Part shown: in pieces, positions 44,630 to 52,477 of the stretch
Position numbering within the stretch: the stretch's first letter is position 1
How the letters are laid out: every line of letters starts with the position of its first letter
Assembly (NCBI RefSeq): GCF_004322855.1
Contig: NZ_CP036402.1
Coordinates: forward strand, 3,720,001-3,784,000
Reading direction: 5' to 3'
Origin: Egibacter rhizosphaerae
GTDB taxonomy: Bacteria > Actinomycetota > Nitriliruptoria > Euzebyales > Egibacteraceae
Length of the DNA stretch: 64,000 nt
Program-made: the position numbers and the translations under genes
The notes under the pieces: generated by a model
The model's database searches: none
Told to the model about the DNA's origin: nothing
The model's input: only the letters and a program-made list of their open reading frames with translations

Positions 44630-45339
44630 CCGGTGGGCCCGCTGCGATCGCCGAGCGCCGCCAGTGCGTGGTGGCCGCTGTGGCGCTCGGTGATCGCGCC
44701 GGGCCGGGCAAGGACCACGTGGTCGGCCAGCTCGGCGGCCTCTTCCCGGTCGTGGGTAACGAACAGCGCGATCAGCCCTTCGGTCTCGACGAGCGTGCGG
44801 ACGAGCTCGCGCAGTCGCCGTCGCACCGGGGCGTCGAGGGCGCTGAACGGCTCGTCGAGCAGGAGCATTCGTGGGCGCCCGACGAGTGCTCGGGCGAGCG
44901 CGACGCGCTGTTGCTGCCCTCCCGACAGTTGATGGGGGCGGCGGTCGGCGAGCTCGGCCGCCCCCACGCGCTCGAGCCACGAGCGGGCGGCCGCGTGACG
45001 GTCCCGGCGGGGGAGGCGGTCGCCGTCGGTGTCGCGGGCGGCCAACGCGACGTTGCGGGCGGCACTGCGATGGGGGAGCAGGAGCGGCTCCTGGAAGACC
45101 ATCCCGACACGTCGGTGGCGCGCCCGGACCATGATCCCGCTGTCCGCGTCGCTGAGCACCGTGCCGTCGATGGCCACCCGGCCCTGCTGTGGACGCGTGA
45201 GTCCGGCGACGAGTCGCAACGTGAGCGTCTTGCCCGCGCCCGACGGTCCGAAGAGGACGGTGAGGCCCGCGGGGGCCTCGAACCGAGCGGTCAACCCGAA
45301 CGAGCCCAGGCGGTGGCCGACGTCGACGGCGAGCGTCAC
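44626..45339 (-). CDS. modC: Molybdate ABC transporter ATP-binding protein
   Basis: 237 residues, GTG start overlapping the modB stop. Walker A VLFGPSGAGKTLTLRLVAGL, Q-loop VGMVFQEPLLLPH, ABC signature [19 protein letters not shown], Walker B MLLLDEPFSALD and switch His in LFVTHDREEAAEL are all intact. It lacks the C-terminal MOP molybdate-sensing domain of E. coli ModC (about 350 residues), so it is a short form, regulation then depending on another protein such as the adjacent regulator. Energises ModAB uptake of molybdate or tungstate. Confidence 0.9.
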   Translation of the reverse strand: MTLAVDVGHRLGSFGLTARFEAPAGLTVLFGPSGAGKTLTLRLVAGLTRPQQGRVAIDGTVLSDADSGIMVRARHRRVGMVFQEPLLLPHRSAARNVALAARDTDGDRLPRRDRHAAARSWLERVGAAELADRRPHQLSGGQQQRVALARALVGRPRMLLLDEPFSALDAPVRRRLRELVRTLVETEGLIALFVTHDREEAAELADHVVLARPGAITERHSGHHALAALGDRSGPTG

Positions 45340-46052
45340 ACCGCCCCCCGCTCCAGCCGGCGCACGACCACGAGCACCACGATCGCGACCGCCGAGAGGA
45401 CGCCCGCGAGCACGGCCGCGCTCGTGTAGTCGAAGGCCTGGACCGCGTCGTAGACGGCGATCGGCATCGTCTGGGTCCGGCCCGGGATGTTCCCGGCCAC
45501 CATCACCGTCGTGCCGAAATCGCCGAGGGCGCGCGCGAAGCCCAGGGTCACCCCGGCGATCACGCCGCGCGCCGCGAGCGGCAGCGTGACCTGCAGGGCG
45601 ACGCGCCATTCGGGCAGTCCGGCGACACGCGCGGCCTCCTCGTAGCGACGGTCGACCCCGTCGAACGCGGCGCGGGCCGCCCGCAGGCAGAAGGGGAGGC
45701 TCGCGACGGAGGCGGCCAGCACGGCGCCTTGCCACGTGAACACCAGCGGTTGGCCGGTGAGGCGCTCCCACGCGTGGCCGAGGGGCGCCTCGCGGCCGAC
45801 GAGCACGAGCAGGTAGTAGCCCAGCACCGTCGGGGGCAGCACGATCGGCAGGCTCGCGGCGGCCTCCAGCAGCCCGCGTCCGGGGAAGCGACCGCGGGAG
45901 ATGGCGTACGCCCCGGCCACGCCGAAGGTCGCCGTGATGACCGTCGCGATCCCCGCGACGCGCAGGGACAGCAACAGGGGGAACCAGTCCACCGCCCGCA
46001 ACGCCTCCGCGGGTCCGCCGGCCGCGCTGATCGTGCCGCCGAGCGGTCCCAC
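45336..46052 (-). CDS. modB: Molybdate ABC transporter permease
   Basis: 238 residues with five to six membrane spans. The N-terminal part LLLSLRVAGIATVITATFGV and SLPIVLPPTVLGYYLLVLVG are typical of ModB, and the ATPase-contacting EAA loop reads YEEAARVAGLPEWRVALQVT. GFARALGDFGTTVMVAGNIP completes the family pattern. Forms the channel dimer between ModA outside and ModC inside. It follows modA by 4 bp and overlaps modC by 4 nt, so the three are one operon on the minus strand. Confidence 0.93.
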   Translation of the reverse strand: MGPLGGTISAAGGPAEALRAVDWFPLLLSLRVAGIATVITATFGVAGAYAISRGRFPGRGLLEAAASLPIVLPPTVLGYYLLVLVGREAPLGHAWERLTGQPLVFTWQGAVLAASVASLPFCLRAARAAFDGVDRRYEEAARVAGLPEWRVALQVTLPLAARGVIAGVTLGFARALGDFGTTVMVAGNIPGRTQTMPIAVYDAVQAFDYTSAAVLAGVLSAVAIVVLVVVRRLERGAV

Positions 46053-46056
46053 GGCC

Positions 46057-46923
46057 TCACTCCTCCCATGCCGGCGGCGGGCCCTCGCCGGGGGGCTGGA
46101 AGCCGTGCTGCCGCAGGATCCGCCGGCCGTGTTCGCTGGTCATCGCGTTGGCGAAGGCCCGGGCGCGTTCCGCGCGATCGGGGTCCTCGGCGGTGACGAC
46201 CAGGGACTGTTCGAGCGGCTCGTGCCGCTCGTCGTCGACGAGCGTCCACCCGGCGGTCTCGTCGTCGTCGGCCAGTGCGAGGGAGAGGGCCGTCACCGCG
46301 GCGTCGGCGTTGCCGCTGGCGGCGATCTGGTGGGCGTCGGCGATGTTGCTCCCGAAGGCGAGCCGGTCCTCGAGCCGCTCCCAGGCCCCGGCGGCCCGCA
46401 GCGCCTGCTCCGCGGCCTGGCCGTACGGCGCGTGGGCGGGGTTCGCGATCGCGACCGTCCTGACGTCGGGATCGGCGGCGAGCGCCCCGAGGCGGGTCCA
46501 CTCCCGTCCGTCGGGAGCCCAGAGCGCCAGACGGCCGTACGCGTACGTCGCCTGGGTCGAGGGGTCGGCTCGCCCCGCCTCGACGACCTCCTCCACGTAG
46601 CGCACGTGCGCGGAGGCGTACACATCGATCGGCGCGCCCTCGCGGATCTGCTGGGCCAGGTGACCGGACGAGCCGAGCGTCACGGTGACCTCCTCCCCGG
46701 ACTCGTTCTCGAACAGCTCGACGAGCTCGTCGATGGCCGGGCGCAGGTCCGCGGCGGCGCCGACGAGCAGCGCGTCCTCCTCGTCGGCGACGGTGCCGCC
46801 GGCCACCTCGCTGCACGCGGTGGCGGCCGCCGCGGTCGCCACGAGTGCGACCGCGGCGAGGGTCACCGCCCGGCGAGGCCGCCGTGCGCGTGGCCGGGAC
46901 CGGTCGATCGCGCAGGCGATCAC
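46057..46923 (-). CDS. modA: Molybdate-binding lipoprotein
   Basis: 288 residues. Lipoprotein signal: basic N-terminus, hydrophobic stretch and lipobox TACSE near residue 37. The mature part is a type II periplasmic-binding fold with ModA signatures LLVGAAADLRPAIDELVELF, VTLGSSGHLAQQIREGAPID, VYASAH, IANPAHAPYGQAAEQAL and FGSNIADAHQIAASGNADAA. Captures molybdate or tungstate outside the membrane. The start overlaps the regulator gene stop by 4 nt, so regulator, modA, modB and modC form one transcript. Confidence 0.93.
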   Translation of the reverse strand: MIACAIDRSRPRARRPRRAVTLAAVALVATAAAATACSEVAGGTVADEEDALLVGAAADLRPAIDELVELFENESGEEVTVTLGSSGHLAQQIREGAPIDVYASAHVRYVEEVVEAGRADPSTQATYAYGRLALWAPDGREWTRLGALAADPDVRTVAIANPAHAPYGQAAEQALRAAGAWERLEDRLAFGSNIADAHQIAASGNADAAVTALSLALADDDETAGWTLVDDERHEPLEQSLVVTAEDPDRAERARAFANAMTSEHGRRILRQHGFQPPGEGPPPAWEE

Positions 46924-47969
46924 GCGACGCGCTCCCCACAGCCCTGCAGGTCGTAGCCGCCCACGGCCGCGAGCCGACGCTGGAACGTGCCCTGGGTGAG
47001 GACCTCGCCCAGAGCGCGCACCGCTCCTTCCTCTCGATGGGCGGACGCGGTCCAGAGCTCCGCGACGTGGGTCTCGAGCGGCTGGAACGCGAGGCCCAGT
47101 GCCCGCGCCGCCGGCTCGATCGTGACGGCGACCATGCCGAGGCGGGCGGCTGTGCGAGCCGCATCCAGATGCCCGGCTGCTCGGGGTCCACCGGGTGGCT
47201 CGCCGCGCGGGCTCGTGCCCCGCGCGGCGACGGCGCGAACGAAGGCGCGTTGGCTGCCCGCACCCGCCTCCCGTTGCACGACCCGGCGTCGTCCCGCGAG
47301 TGCCTCGCCCACCCAGCCGCGGGGCGCGTCACGGGGTGCTGCCAGCCCCACGCGCCAGCACGCCAGGCGTTGCCGATCGGCGGACACGGGCGGACGTGGC
47401 AGCGCGCCCTCCTGGGCATGGACCACCGCCGCGTGGGCCCGCCCGCGGCCGAGCGCGACGACCGCGCGGTCGGTCGACGTGGTCAGGGCGAGCGGCGGAG
47501 GGTCACCGGGTCCGCTCGCGAGGCGCGCCGCGAGTTCGACCGCCGGATCGCAGCCCACGACGACCAGCCCCGGCCGCGCGCCCGGCAGGGGATGGACCCG
47601 TCCCGCCTCCACCGTCCCGTCGGGCGCGTCCCACGCCTCCCCGCGGTCGGCGAGCGGCGCAGCGACCGTCCGATCGCCGACGCGACCGATCCGCACGGGA
47701 CGACCGTCGGGCAGCGGCTCGTCGAGCACGGGCGCGGGGACGGGGGCCGCGCCGGGCTCGAGCAGGGCCTCGACCGTGGTCCCGAGCGCTCGGGCGAGTG
47801 CCGCGCCGGCGTCCACCCGCGGGAGATGCCGGCCGGCCTCGACCGCACCGACGAGCTGGCGGCTCACCCCTGCGGCTGCCGCGAGCTCGACTTGCGACCA
47901 GCCAGCCTCGTGGCGCCGGGCCCGAAGGCGCGCCCCGATCGTGCCGCCGGTCGCCTCCCCCTCGTTCAT
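46920..47969 (-). CDS. XRE-family regulator with molybdate-binding-like domain
   Basis: 349 residues. An N-terminal helix-turn-helix (GARLRARRHEAGWSQVELAA, GVSRQLVGAVEAGRHLPRVD) is followed from about residue 70 by a substrate-binding-like domain (LVVVGCDPAVELAARLASGP; GSQRAFVRAVAARG; AARLGMVAVTIEPAARALGL) of the PBP-like kind used by ModE-independent molybdate sensors. First gene of the mod operon. A -10-like TAGCTT lies exactly 6 nt before the ATG, so the transcript is probably leaderless, and two palindromes overlap or flank it, suggesting autoregulation by this protein. Confidence 0.85.
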   Translation of the reverse strand: MNEGEATGGTIGARLRARRHEAGWSQVELAAAAGVSRQLVGAVEAGRHLPRVDAGAALARALGTTVEALLEPGAAPVPAPVLDEPLPDGRPVRIGRVGDRTVAAPLADRGEAWDAPDGTVEAGRVHPLPGARPGLVVVGCDPAVELAARLASGPGDPPPLALTTSTDRAVVALGRGRAHAAVVHAQEGALPRPPVSADRQRLACWRVGLAAPRDAPRGWVGEALAGRRRVVQREAGAGSQRAFVRAVAARGTSPRGEPPGGPRAAGHLDAARTAARLGMVAVTIEPAARALGLAFQPLETHVAELWTASAHREEGAVRALGEVLTQGTFQRRLAAVGGYDLQGCGERVA

Positions 47970-47975
47970 GCCCGT

Positions 47976-48003
47976 AAGCTAGCTTCTCCGCCAGGATCCT
48001 GGC
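47976..48003 (-). promoter_or_regulatory. Promoter and palindromes of the mod operon
   Basis: On the minus strand TAGCTT (47976-47981) serves as -10, 6 nt before the ATG at 47969. It is part of the perfect palindrome AAGCTAGCTT (47976-47985). The second perfect palindrome GCCAGGATCCTGGC (47990-48003) lies in the -35 to spacer region. Both are candidate operators for the molybdate regulator. Confidence 0.6.
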
Positions 48004-48084
48004 AACGCGGGACCACGAGCCCGCCCGGGCGGGGAACGGTGCAGGTGTGACACGGAGCCGTCCGGATCGGCCGTGCAGGGATGG

Positions 48085-48807
48085 CTACAGCGGCGGGCGG
48101 TCGCCCTCGGGATCGCTCGGCCGTTCCCCCGTCACGCGGTAGGAGAGTTGGCGTGCCATCTCGACACCATGGTCGGCGATGCGCTCGTAGTAGCGCGCGA
48201 TGAGTGCGAGGCTGACGGCCTCCTCGACCGACTGGTGCCCCGTGTACAGCTCGGTCAGCAGGTACTGCTGCAACAGGTCGGCCTGGTCGTCGGCGCGCAT
48301 CAGCTCGCTCGCGGCGAGCGGGTCCTCGTCGCGCCAGGCCGCCACTCCGCCGGAGAAGACCTGGGCGGACACCTCGCCGAGCTGACCGATGGTCTCGCGC
48401 AGCTCCGCCGACAGCGACGGCGGGTGCACCCACTGCAGGGACTGGCCCACGTGCTGGAGGAGGTTCCCGGAGCGTTGCACGTCCTGCACGGAGCGAAGCA
48501 CGGCGACGACGTGGCGCAGGTCGCCGGCGACCGGCTGTTGCCGCGCCAGCAGCACGTAGCAGGCCTCCTCCAGCTGCTCGCAGCCCCGGTCGACCGCTCG
48601 GCGGCTGGCGACCTGGTCGCCCATGCGGTACGCGTCGCCCTCGAGGAACGCGCGTGTGACGGGCTCGATCTGTCCAGCGACGCGCTCGCCGAGGTCGATC
48701 AGCAGGCGATCGATGTCCCCGAGCTGCTGGCGGAACGCCACGCGCGATCCGCCGGCTTCGAGGCGTTCGGCCTCGAGCCAGTCGAGCGGGTCGGGGTGAT
48801 CTGCCAT
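48085..48807 (-). CDS. phoU: Phosphate signalling protein PhoU
   Basis: 240 residues from ATG at 48807; the longer frame upstream is Arg/Ser-rich and unlikely. All-helical, two PhoU repeats: FRQQLGDIDRLLIDLGERVA, RAVDRGCEQLEEACYVLLAR, RHVVAVLRSVQDVQRSGNLL, and LALIARYYERIADHGVEMAR with the metal-binding E(R)xxDH pattern. PhoU links the Pst transporter to the sensor kinase to shut down the phosphate regulon when phosphate is plentiful. It is separated from pstSCA (52.5 kb) but lies in the same neighbourhood. Some residues of the first metal-binding motif deviate from the family. Confidence 0.88.
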   Translation of the reverse strand: MADHPDPLDWLEAERLEAGGSRVAFRQQLGDIDRLLIDLGERVAGQIEPVTRAFLEGDAYRMGDQVASRRAVDRGCEQLEEACYVLLARQQPVAGDLRHVVAVLRSVQDVQRSGNLLQHVGQSLQWVHPPSLSAELRETIGQLGEVSAQVFSGGVAAWRDEDPLAASELMRADDQADLLQQYLLTELYTGHQSVEEAVSLALIARYYERIADHGVEMARQLSYRVTGERPSDPEGDRPPL

Positions 48808-49037
48808 CGCGATGTGTGCTCCGTTGCTGATGCGACCGTCGGAACGGGGATGGCGCGAACGGGAGGACTCGGAGCCACCCGCGACCTTACCCTCGGAGTT
48901 CGCCTCACGTGACCTCCGCCGTCCTCGCCGCGTGCCGCTCGTGCACGAGCGCCTCGGAGGGCTTCTCCCTCGGCGCGTGGTCGTCCTCGCCACCGGGGGA
49001 TCCGTGCGCGGCACCCGTGCGCGGGACGGCCGATAGA

Positions 49038-49052
49038 TAGCCTCCCCTCATG
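49038..49052 (+). promoter_or_regulatory. Leaderless promoter of the DUF4032 gene
   Basis: TAGCCT (49038-49043) is followed by exactly 6 nt and then the ATG at 49050. In actinobacteria TANNNT at this distance usually places the transcription start on the first base of the start codon. No Shine-Dalgarno is present. Confidence 0.55.
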
Positions 49053-50396
49053 TCTGCCTCCCCGAGCCCCGCAGGGACGACCACGTCGACTCCTGCGCGC
49101 ACGCGCGGTCTTCGGCTGCGCACACGAGCCGGACACCCGGATTTCCTGGACCTGCCGTGGGACCAACCGCTGGAGGCCTGGACCGGCGATCGTCTCGTGG
49201 ACGTCGCGCGCGGGGTGCACCGCCACGTCGTGCGATTCGTCGAGTACGACGGTGCGCTCTACGCACTCAAGGAACTCCCGCGACGGCTCGCCGAACGCGA
49301 GTACCGCTTGCTGCGCCGCATGGCGGAGGAGGATCTGCCGGTCGTCGAGGTCGTCGGGGTCGTGAACCGGGAACGCATCGACCCCGAGGAACCGCTCGAG
49401 GACGTGCTGATCACGCGCTACCTCGACTACTCGCTGCCCTACCGCCTGCTGTTCACCCATCGCCGCACTCCTCCCCAGGAGGGCAGCGAGCTGCACGGCT
49501 TGCACGAACGGCTCATCGACGCGCTCGCGATGCTGCTCGTGCGGATGCACATCCTCGGCTTCTACTGGGGCGACTGTTCGCTGTCGAACACGCTGTTCCG
49601 CCGCGACGCCGGCGCACTGGCCGCCTACATCGTCGACCTCGAGACCGGCGAGCTGCACAGCGAACTCACCGACGGTCAGCGCGCGGCCGATCTCGAGATC
49701 ACCCAGACCAACGTCGCCGGCGGGTTGATGGACGTGCAGGCCGAGCTGGACCTGCCAGCCGACCCCGATCCGGTCGAGACCGCCGAGCGGCTCCAACAGC
49801 GCTACGACCTGGTGTGGGCCGAGCTCAACCAGGAGACCGTGATCGGTCCGGACGAGCGCTACAAGATCGAGCAGCGGGTGCGGCGCCTGAACGATCTCGG
49901 CTTCGCCGTCGACGAGGTCGAGCTGCTCGGCACCGACGGGCCGTCCCACACCGACGAGTCCCGGTTGCGGTTGCGTGTGTCGGTGACCGAGCAGGGACAT
50001 CATCGCCGTCGCCTGCTCTCGTTGACCGGACTTGACGCGCAGGAGAACCAGGCCCGCAGCCTGCTCAACGACCTCGCCAACTTCCGAGCCGCGAAGGAGT
50101 CGCAGGAAGGGCGTGCCCTACCAGAGTCGGTGGCCGCCTACCGGTGGCTGAACGAGATCTACGAGCCGACGGTCCGGTCCATCCCTGCGGAACACACCGA
50201 CAAGCTCGAGCCCGTCGAGGTCTTCCACGAGATCATCGAGCACAAGTGGTTCCTGTCCCGCGACCTTGGTCGGGACGTGGGTGTGGCCGAGGCCACCGAG
50301 TCGTACTTCCAGCGCATCCTGCCCGAGGTGCCGCCCGAGCGGGCGGTCCTCGCCACCGAGGACGAGGCCGAGCTCGGCTGGATCGGCTTCGGCTGA
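49050..50396 (+). CDS. DUF4032 protein with kinase-like N-terminal part
   Basis: 448 residues. The N-terminal 230 residues look like an atypical lipopolysaccharide-kinase/RIO-type fold: DGALYALKELPRRLAEREYR with a candidate Lys, LLRRMAEEDLPVVEVVGVVN, then LVRMHILGFYWGDCSLSNTL (HxxGxxWGDxxxxN, like a catalytic loop) and YIVDLETGEL (metal-binding Asp). The second half is the DUF4032 region (FHEIIEHKWFLSRDLGRDVG). Widespread in actinobacteria; no function assigned. Probably a leaderless message. Divergent from phoU. Confidence 0.88.
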   Translation: MSASPSPAGTTTSTPARTRGLRLRTRAGHPDFLDLPWDQPLEAWTGDRLVDVARGVHRHVVRFVEYDGALYALKELPRRLAEREYRLLRRMAEEDLPVVEVVGVVNRERIDPEEPLEDVLITRYLDYSLPYRLLFTHRRTPPQEGSELHGLHERLIDALAMLLVRMHILGFYWGDCSLSNTLFRRDAGALAAYIVDLETGELHSELTDGQRAADLEITQTNVAGGLMDVQAELDLPADPDPVETAERLQQRYDLVWAELNQETVIGPDERYKIEQRVRRLNDLGFAVDEVELLGTDGPSHTDESRLRLRVSVTEQGHHRRRLLSLTGLDAQENQARSLLNDLANFRAAKESQEGRALPESVAAYRWLNEIYEPTVRSIPAEHTDKLEPVEVFHEIIEHKWFLSRDLGRDVGVAEATESYFQRILPEVPPERAVLATEDEAELGWIGFG

Positions 50397-50496
50397 CCCG
50401 TCCCGTCCCCCGCTGCGTCCGGGGTGCGGTGACCCCGGAGATGGGTAGGCTCCCGCCGGCTGTGCCCCCCTGTCACCGAGTCCGGAGCGGTCCGCC

Positions 50497-51261
50497 ATGC
50501 GCACGATCGCGGTCACCGAGCACGCGCAGGTCCGCACGATCCGCCTCGAGCGTCCCGAGGCACACAACGCGATGAACACCGAGCTGCTCGGGGAGCTCCT
50601 CGACGCGCTGGGGGACGCGGGGGCCGACGAGGACGTGCGCGCCGTCGTCATCACCGGTGGTGGCGGTACGTTCAGTGCCGGGGCCGACCTGCGTGAGTCC
50701 CTGGACCAGCGCGCGGCCGCTCGCCGGATGGAGTTGTTCGGGCAGGTCTTCGAGGCGGTCGCGACGGCGCCGACGCCGACGATCGCGGCGATCGCGGGAC
50801 ACTGTGTGGGAGGCGGCGCCGAAGTGGCCGCGGCCTGCGACATCCGGGTCGCCGACGCGACCGCCTCGTTCCGTTTCCCCGGGGCCGCGCTCGGCTACCC
50901 GGCCGGCGCGGCGAAGCTCGTGGGATTGGTGGGCCTCGGTGCCGCCAAGGATCTCGTGCTCACCTCGCGCACCATCTACGCCGAGGAGGCCGCGCGGATC
51001 GGCCTCGTCCAGCACCTCACCGCGGATGAGGGGGCGATCGCGACGGCCCGCGAGCTCGGTGAGCAGATCGTGGCGAACGACCCGAACGCCGTGGCCTATC
51101 TCAAGCGGCTGTTCGACCGGTTCAGCGGACTGAGCGACCGCGTGGCCGTGGAGAACGACGCGCTGTTCGGCCTCGCCGAGAGCGGTGGGGACTGGTCGGC
51201 GCTGACCGCGGATCACTCCGGTGTCGGTGGCTGGGCCGGAGGGGGATGGGTCGGACGTTAG
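50497..51261 (+). CDS. Enoyl-CoA hydratase/isomerase
   Basis: 254 residues, a single crotonase domain. Oxyanion-hole residues in VVITGGGGTFSAGADLRESL and IAGHCVGGGAEVAAACDIRV; the helix around AARIGLVQHLTADE closes the fold. At the first catalytic Glu position the sequence reads FPGAALGYPAGAAKLVGLVG, so one of the two acidic residues of a true hydratase seems to be missing (Gly-Ala in place of PEV/E); isomerase or other crotonase chemistry is equally possible. Precedes glpX by 51 bp. Confidence 0.85.
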   Translation: MRTIAVTEHAQVRTIRLERPEAHNAMNTELLGELLDALGDAGADEDVRAVVITGGGGTFSAGADLRESLDQRAAARRMELFGQVFEAVATAPTPTIAAIAGHCVGGGAEVAAACDIRVADATASFRFPGAALGYPAGAAKLVGLVGLGAAKDLVLTSRTIYAEEAARIGLVQHLTADEGAIATARELGEQIVANDPNAVAYLKRLFDRFSGLSDRVAVENDALFGLAESGGDWSALTADHSGVGGWAGGGWVGR

Positions 51262-51312
51262 CCCCTCACACCGCTGCCCGCGCCCGGTACGCTCACGCTC
51301 CAGGAGGACACG

Positions 51313-52314
51313 ATGACGACAGTCCACGACGAACCGCAGCCGGACCGCGAGCTCGCGCTCGAGCTGGTCCGCGCCACCGAGGTGGCGGCCCTCGCGGGGG
51401 GGCGCTGGATGGGCCGGAACGAGAAGGAGGAGGGCGACGGGGCGGCGGTCGAGGCGATGCGCAAGATGCTCGCCACCGCCCACATCGACGGCACGGTGAT
51501 CATCGGCGAGGGCGAGAAGGACGAGGCGCCGATGCTCTACAACGGCGAACGGGTCGGCACGGGCTCGCCCCCCGCGGTCGACATCGCCGTCGACCCGGTG
51601 GAGGGCACCCGTCTGCTCGCCGAGGGCCGCCACGGCGCGACCTCGCTGATCGCGGCGGCGCCGCGCGGGACGATGTTCGATCCGGGCCCGATGGTCTACA
51701 TGCTCAAGTGGATCGTCGGCCCCGACGCTGCAGGCGCGATCGATGTCGATGCGCCGGTCGCGGAGAACCTCCGGCAACTCGCCCAGACCACCGGCAAGTC
51801 CGTCAGCGACCTCACGATCGTCATGCTCGACCGGCCGCGCCACGCCGAGCTGATGGACGCGGTCCGCGCCGCGGGCGCGCGCCTGCGCCTCATCATGGAC
51901 GGGGACAGCCCCGCCGGTCTGCTCGCCGCGATGCCGGAGTATCCCTACGACGCGCTGGTCGGCATCGGCGGCACGCCCGAGGGCGTCGCGACCGCGTGTG
52001 CGGTTCGAGCGCTGCGCGGGGGCATGATCGGCCGGTTGTGGGCCCGCAACGACGAGGAGCGCGCTCGGGCGCGCGAGCTCGGCTACGAGCTCGACGAGCC
52101 ACTCACCCTCGAGCGCCTCGTCGCCAGCCAGAACACCTTCTTCATCATCACGGGCGTCACCAGCGGCGACCTCGTCGAGGGCGTGAACTACGGCCCCCGC
52201 GGCGCGACGACGGAGTCGCTGGTCATGCGCGGCACCTCGGGGACCGTGCGGTGGATCAAGGCCCGCCACACCCCCGAGAAGCTGGCGGACTACCGCGCGG
52301 ACGCCGGCGCCTAG
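51313..52314 (+). CDS. glpX: Fructose-1,6-bisphosphatase class II
   Basis: 333 residues, ATG with AGGAGG 6 nt upstream. Removes the C1 phosphate of fructose 1,6-bisphosphate in gluconeogenesis. Li+-sensitive phosphatase-type metal sites: GEGEKDEAPMLYNGERVG, VDIAVDPVEGTRLLAEGRHG; and later IGGTPEGVATACAVRALRGG. It is the single FBPase type of mycobacteria (Rv1099c) and in this neighbourhood matches their gene order with fumC. TACGCT about 24 nt before the ATG is a likely -10. Confidence 0.95.
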   Translation: MTTVHDEPQPDRELALELVRATEVAALAGGRWMGRNEKEEGDGAAVEAMRKMLATAHIDGTVIIGEGEKDEAPMLYNGERVGTGSPPAVDIAVDPVEGTRLLAEGRHGATSLIAAAPRGTMFDPGPMVYMLKWIVGPDAAGAIDVDAPVAENLRQLAQTTGKSVSDLTIVMLDRPRHAELMDAVRAAGARLRLIMDGDSPAGLLAAMPEYPYDALVGIGGTPEGVATACAVRALRGGMIGRLWARNDEERARARELGYELDEPLTLERLVASQNTFFIITGVTSGDLVEGVNYGPRGATTESLVMRGTSGTVRWIKARHTPEKLADYRADAGA

Positions 52315-52342
52315 CTCACCGTCGTACGCGCGCGAGGGCGGG

Positions 52343-52375
52343 GGTTACGCAACGATCATTCGTCGTTCACCGTCC
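52343..52375 (+). promoter_or_regulatory. PHO-box-like 11-bp direct repeats before pstS
   Basis: Three consecutive 11-base units, GGTTACGCAAC (52343-52353), GATCATTCGTC (52354-52364) and GTTCACCGTCC (52365-52375). The second and third fit the start of the Streptomyces PhoP unit G(G/T)TCAYYY; the first is weaker. They end 102 bp before the pstS ATG. Likely binding site of the response regulator encoded at 58.4 kb. Confidence 0.62.
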
Positions 52376-52477
52376 CGCCGCCCTCACGCTGCCGCTCTGC
52401 CATCGACCCTCCATACCGTCCCGATCGTACGGCTGAACCAGCCACGCGGGATCCGCGTTCGAGGAGGGGAATCGACG

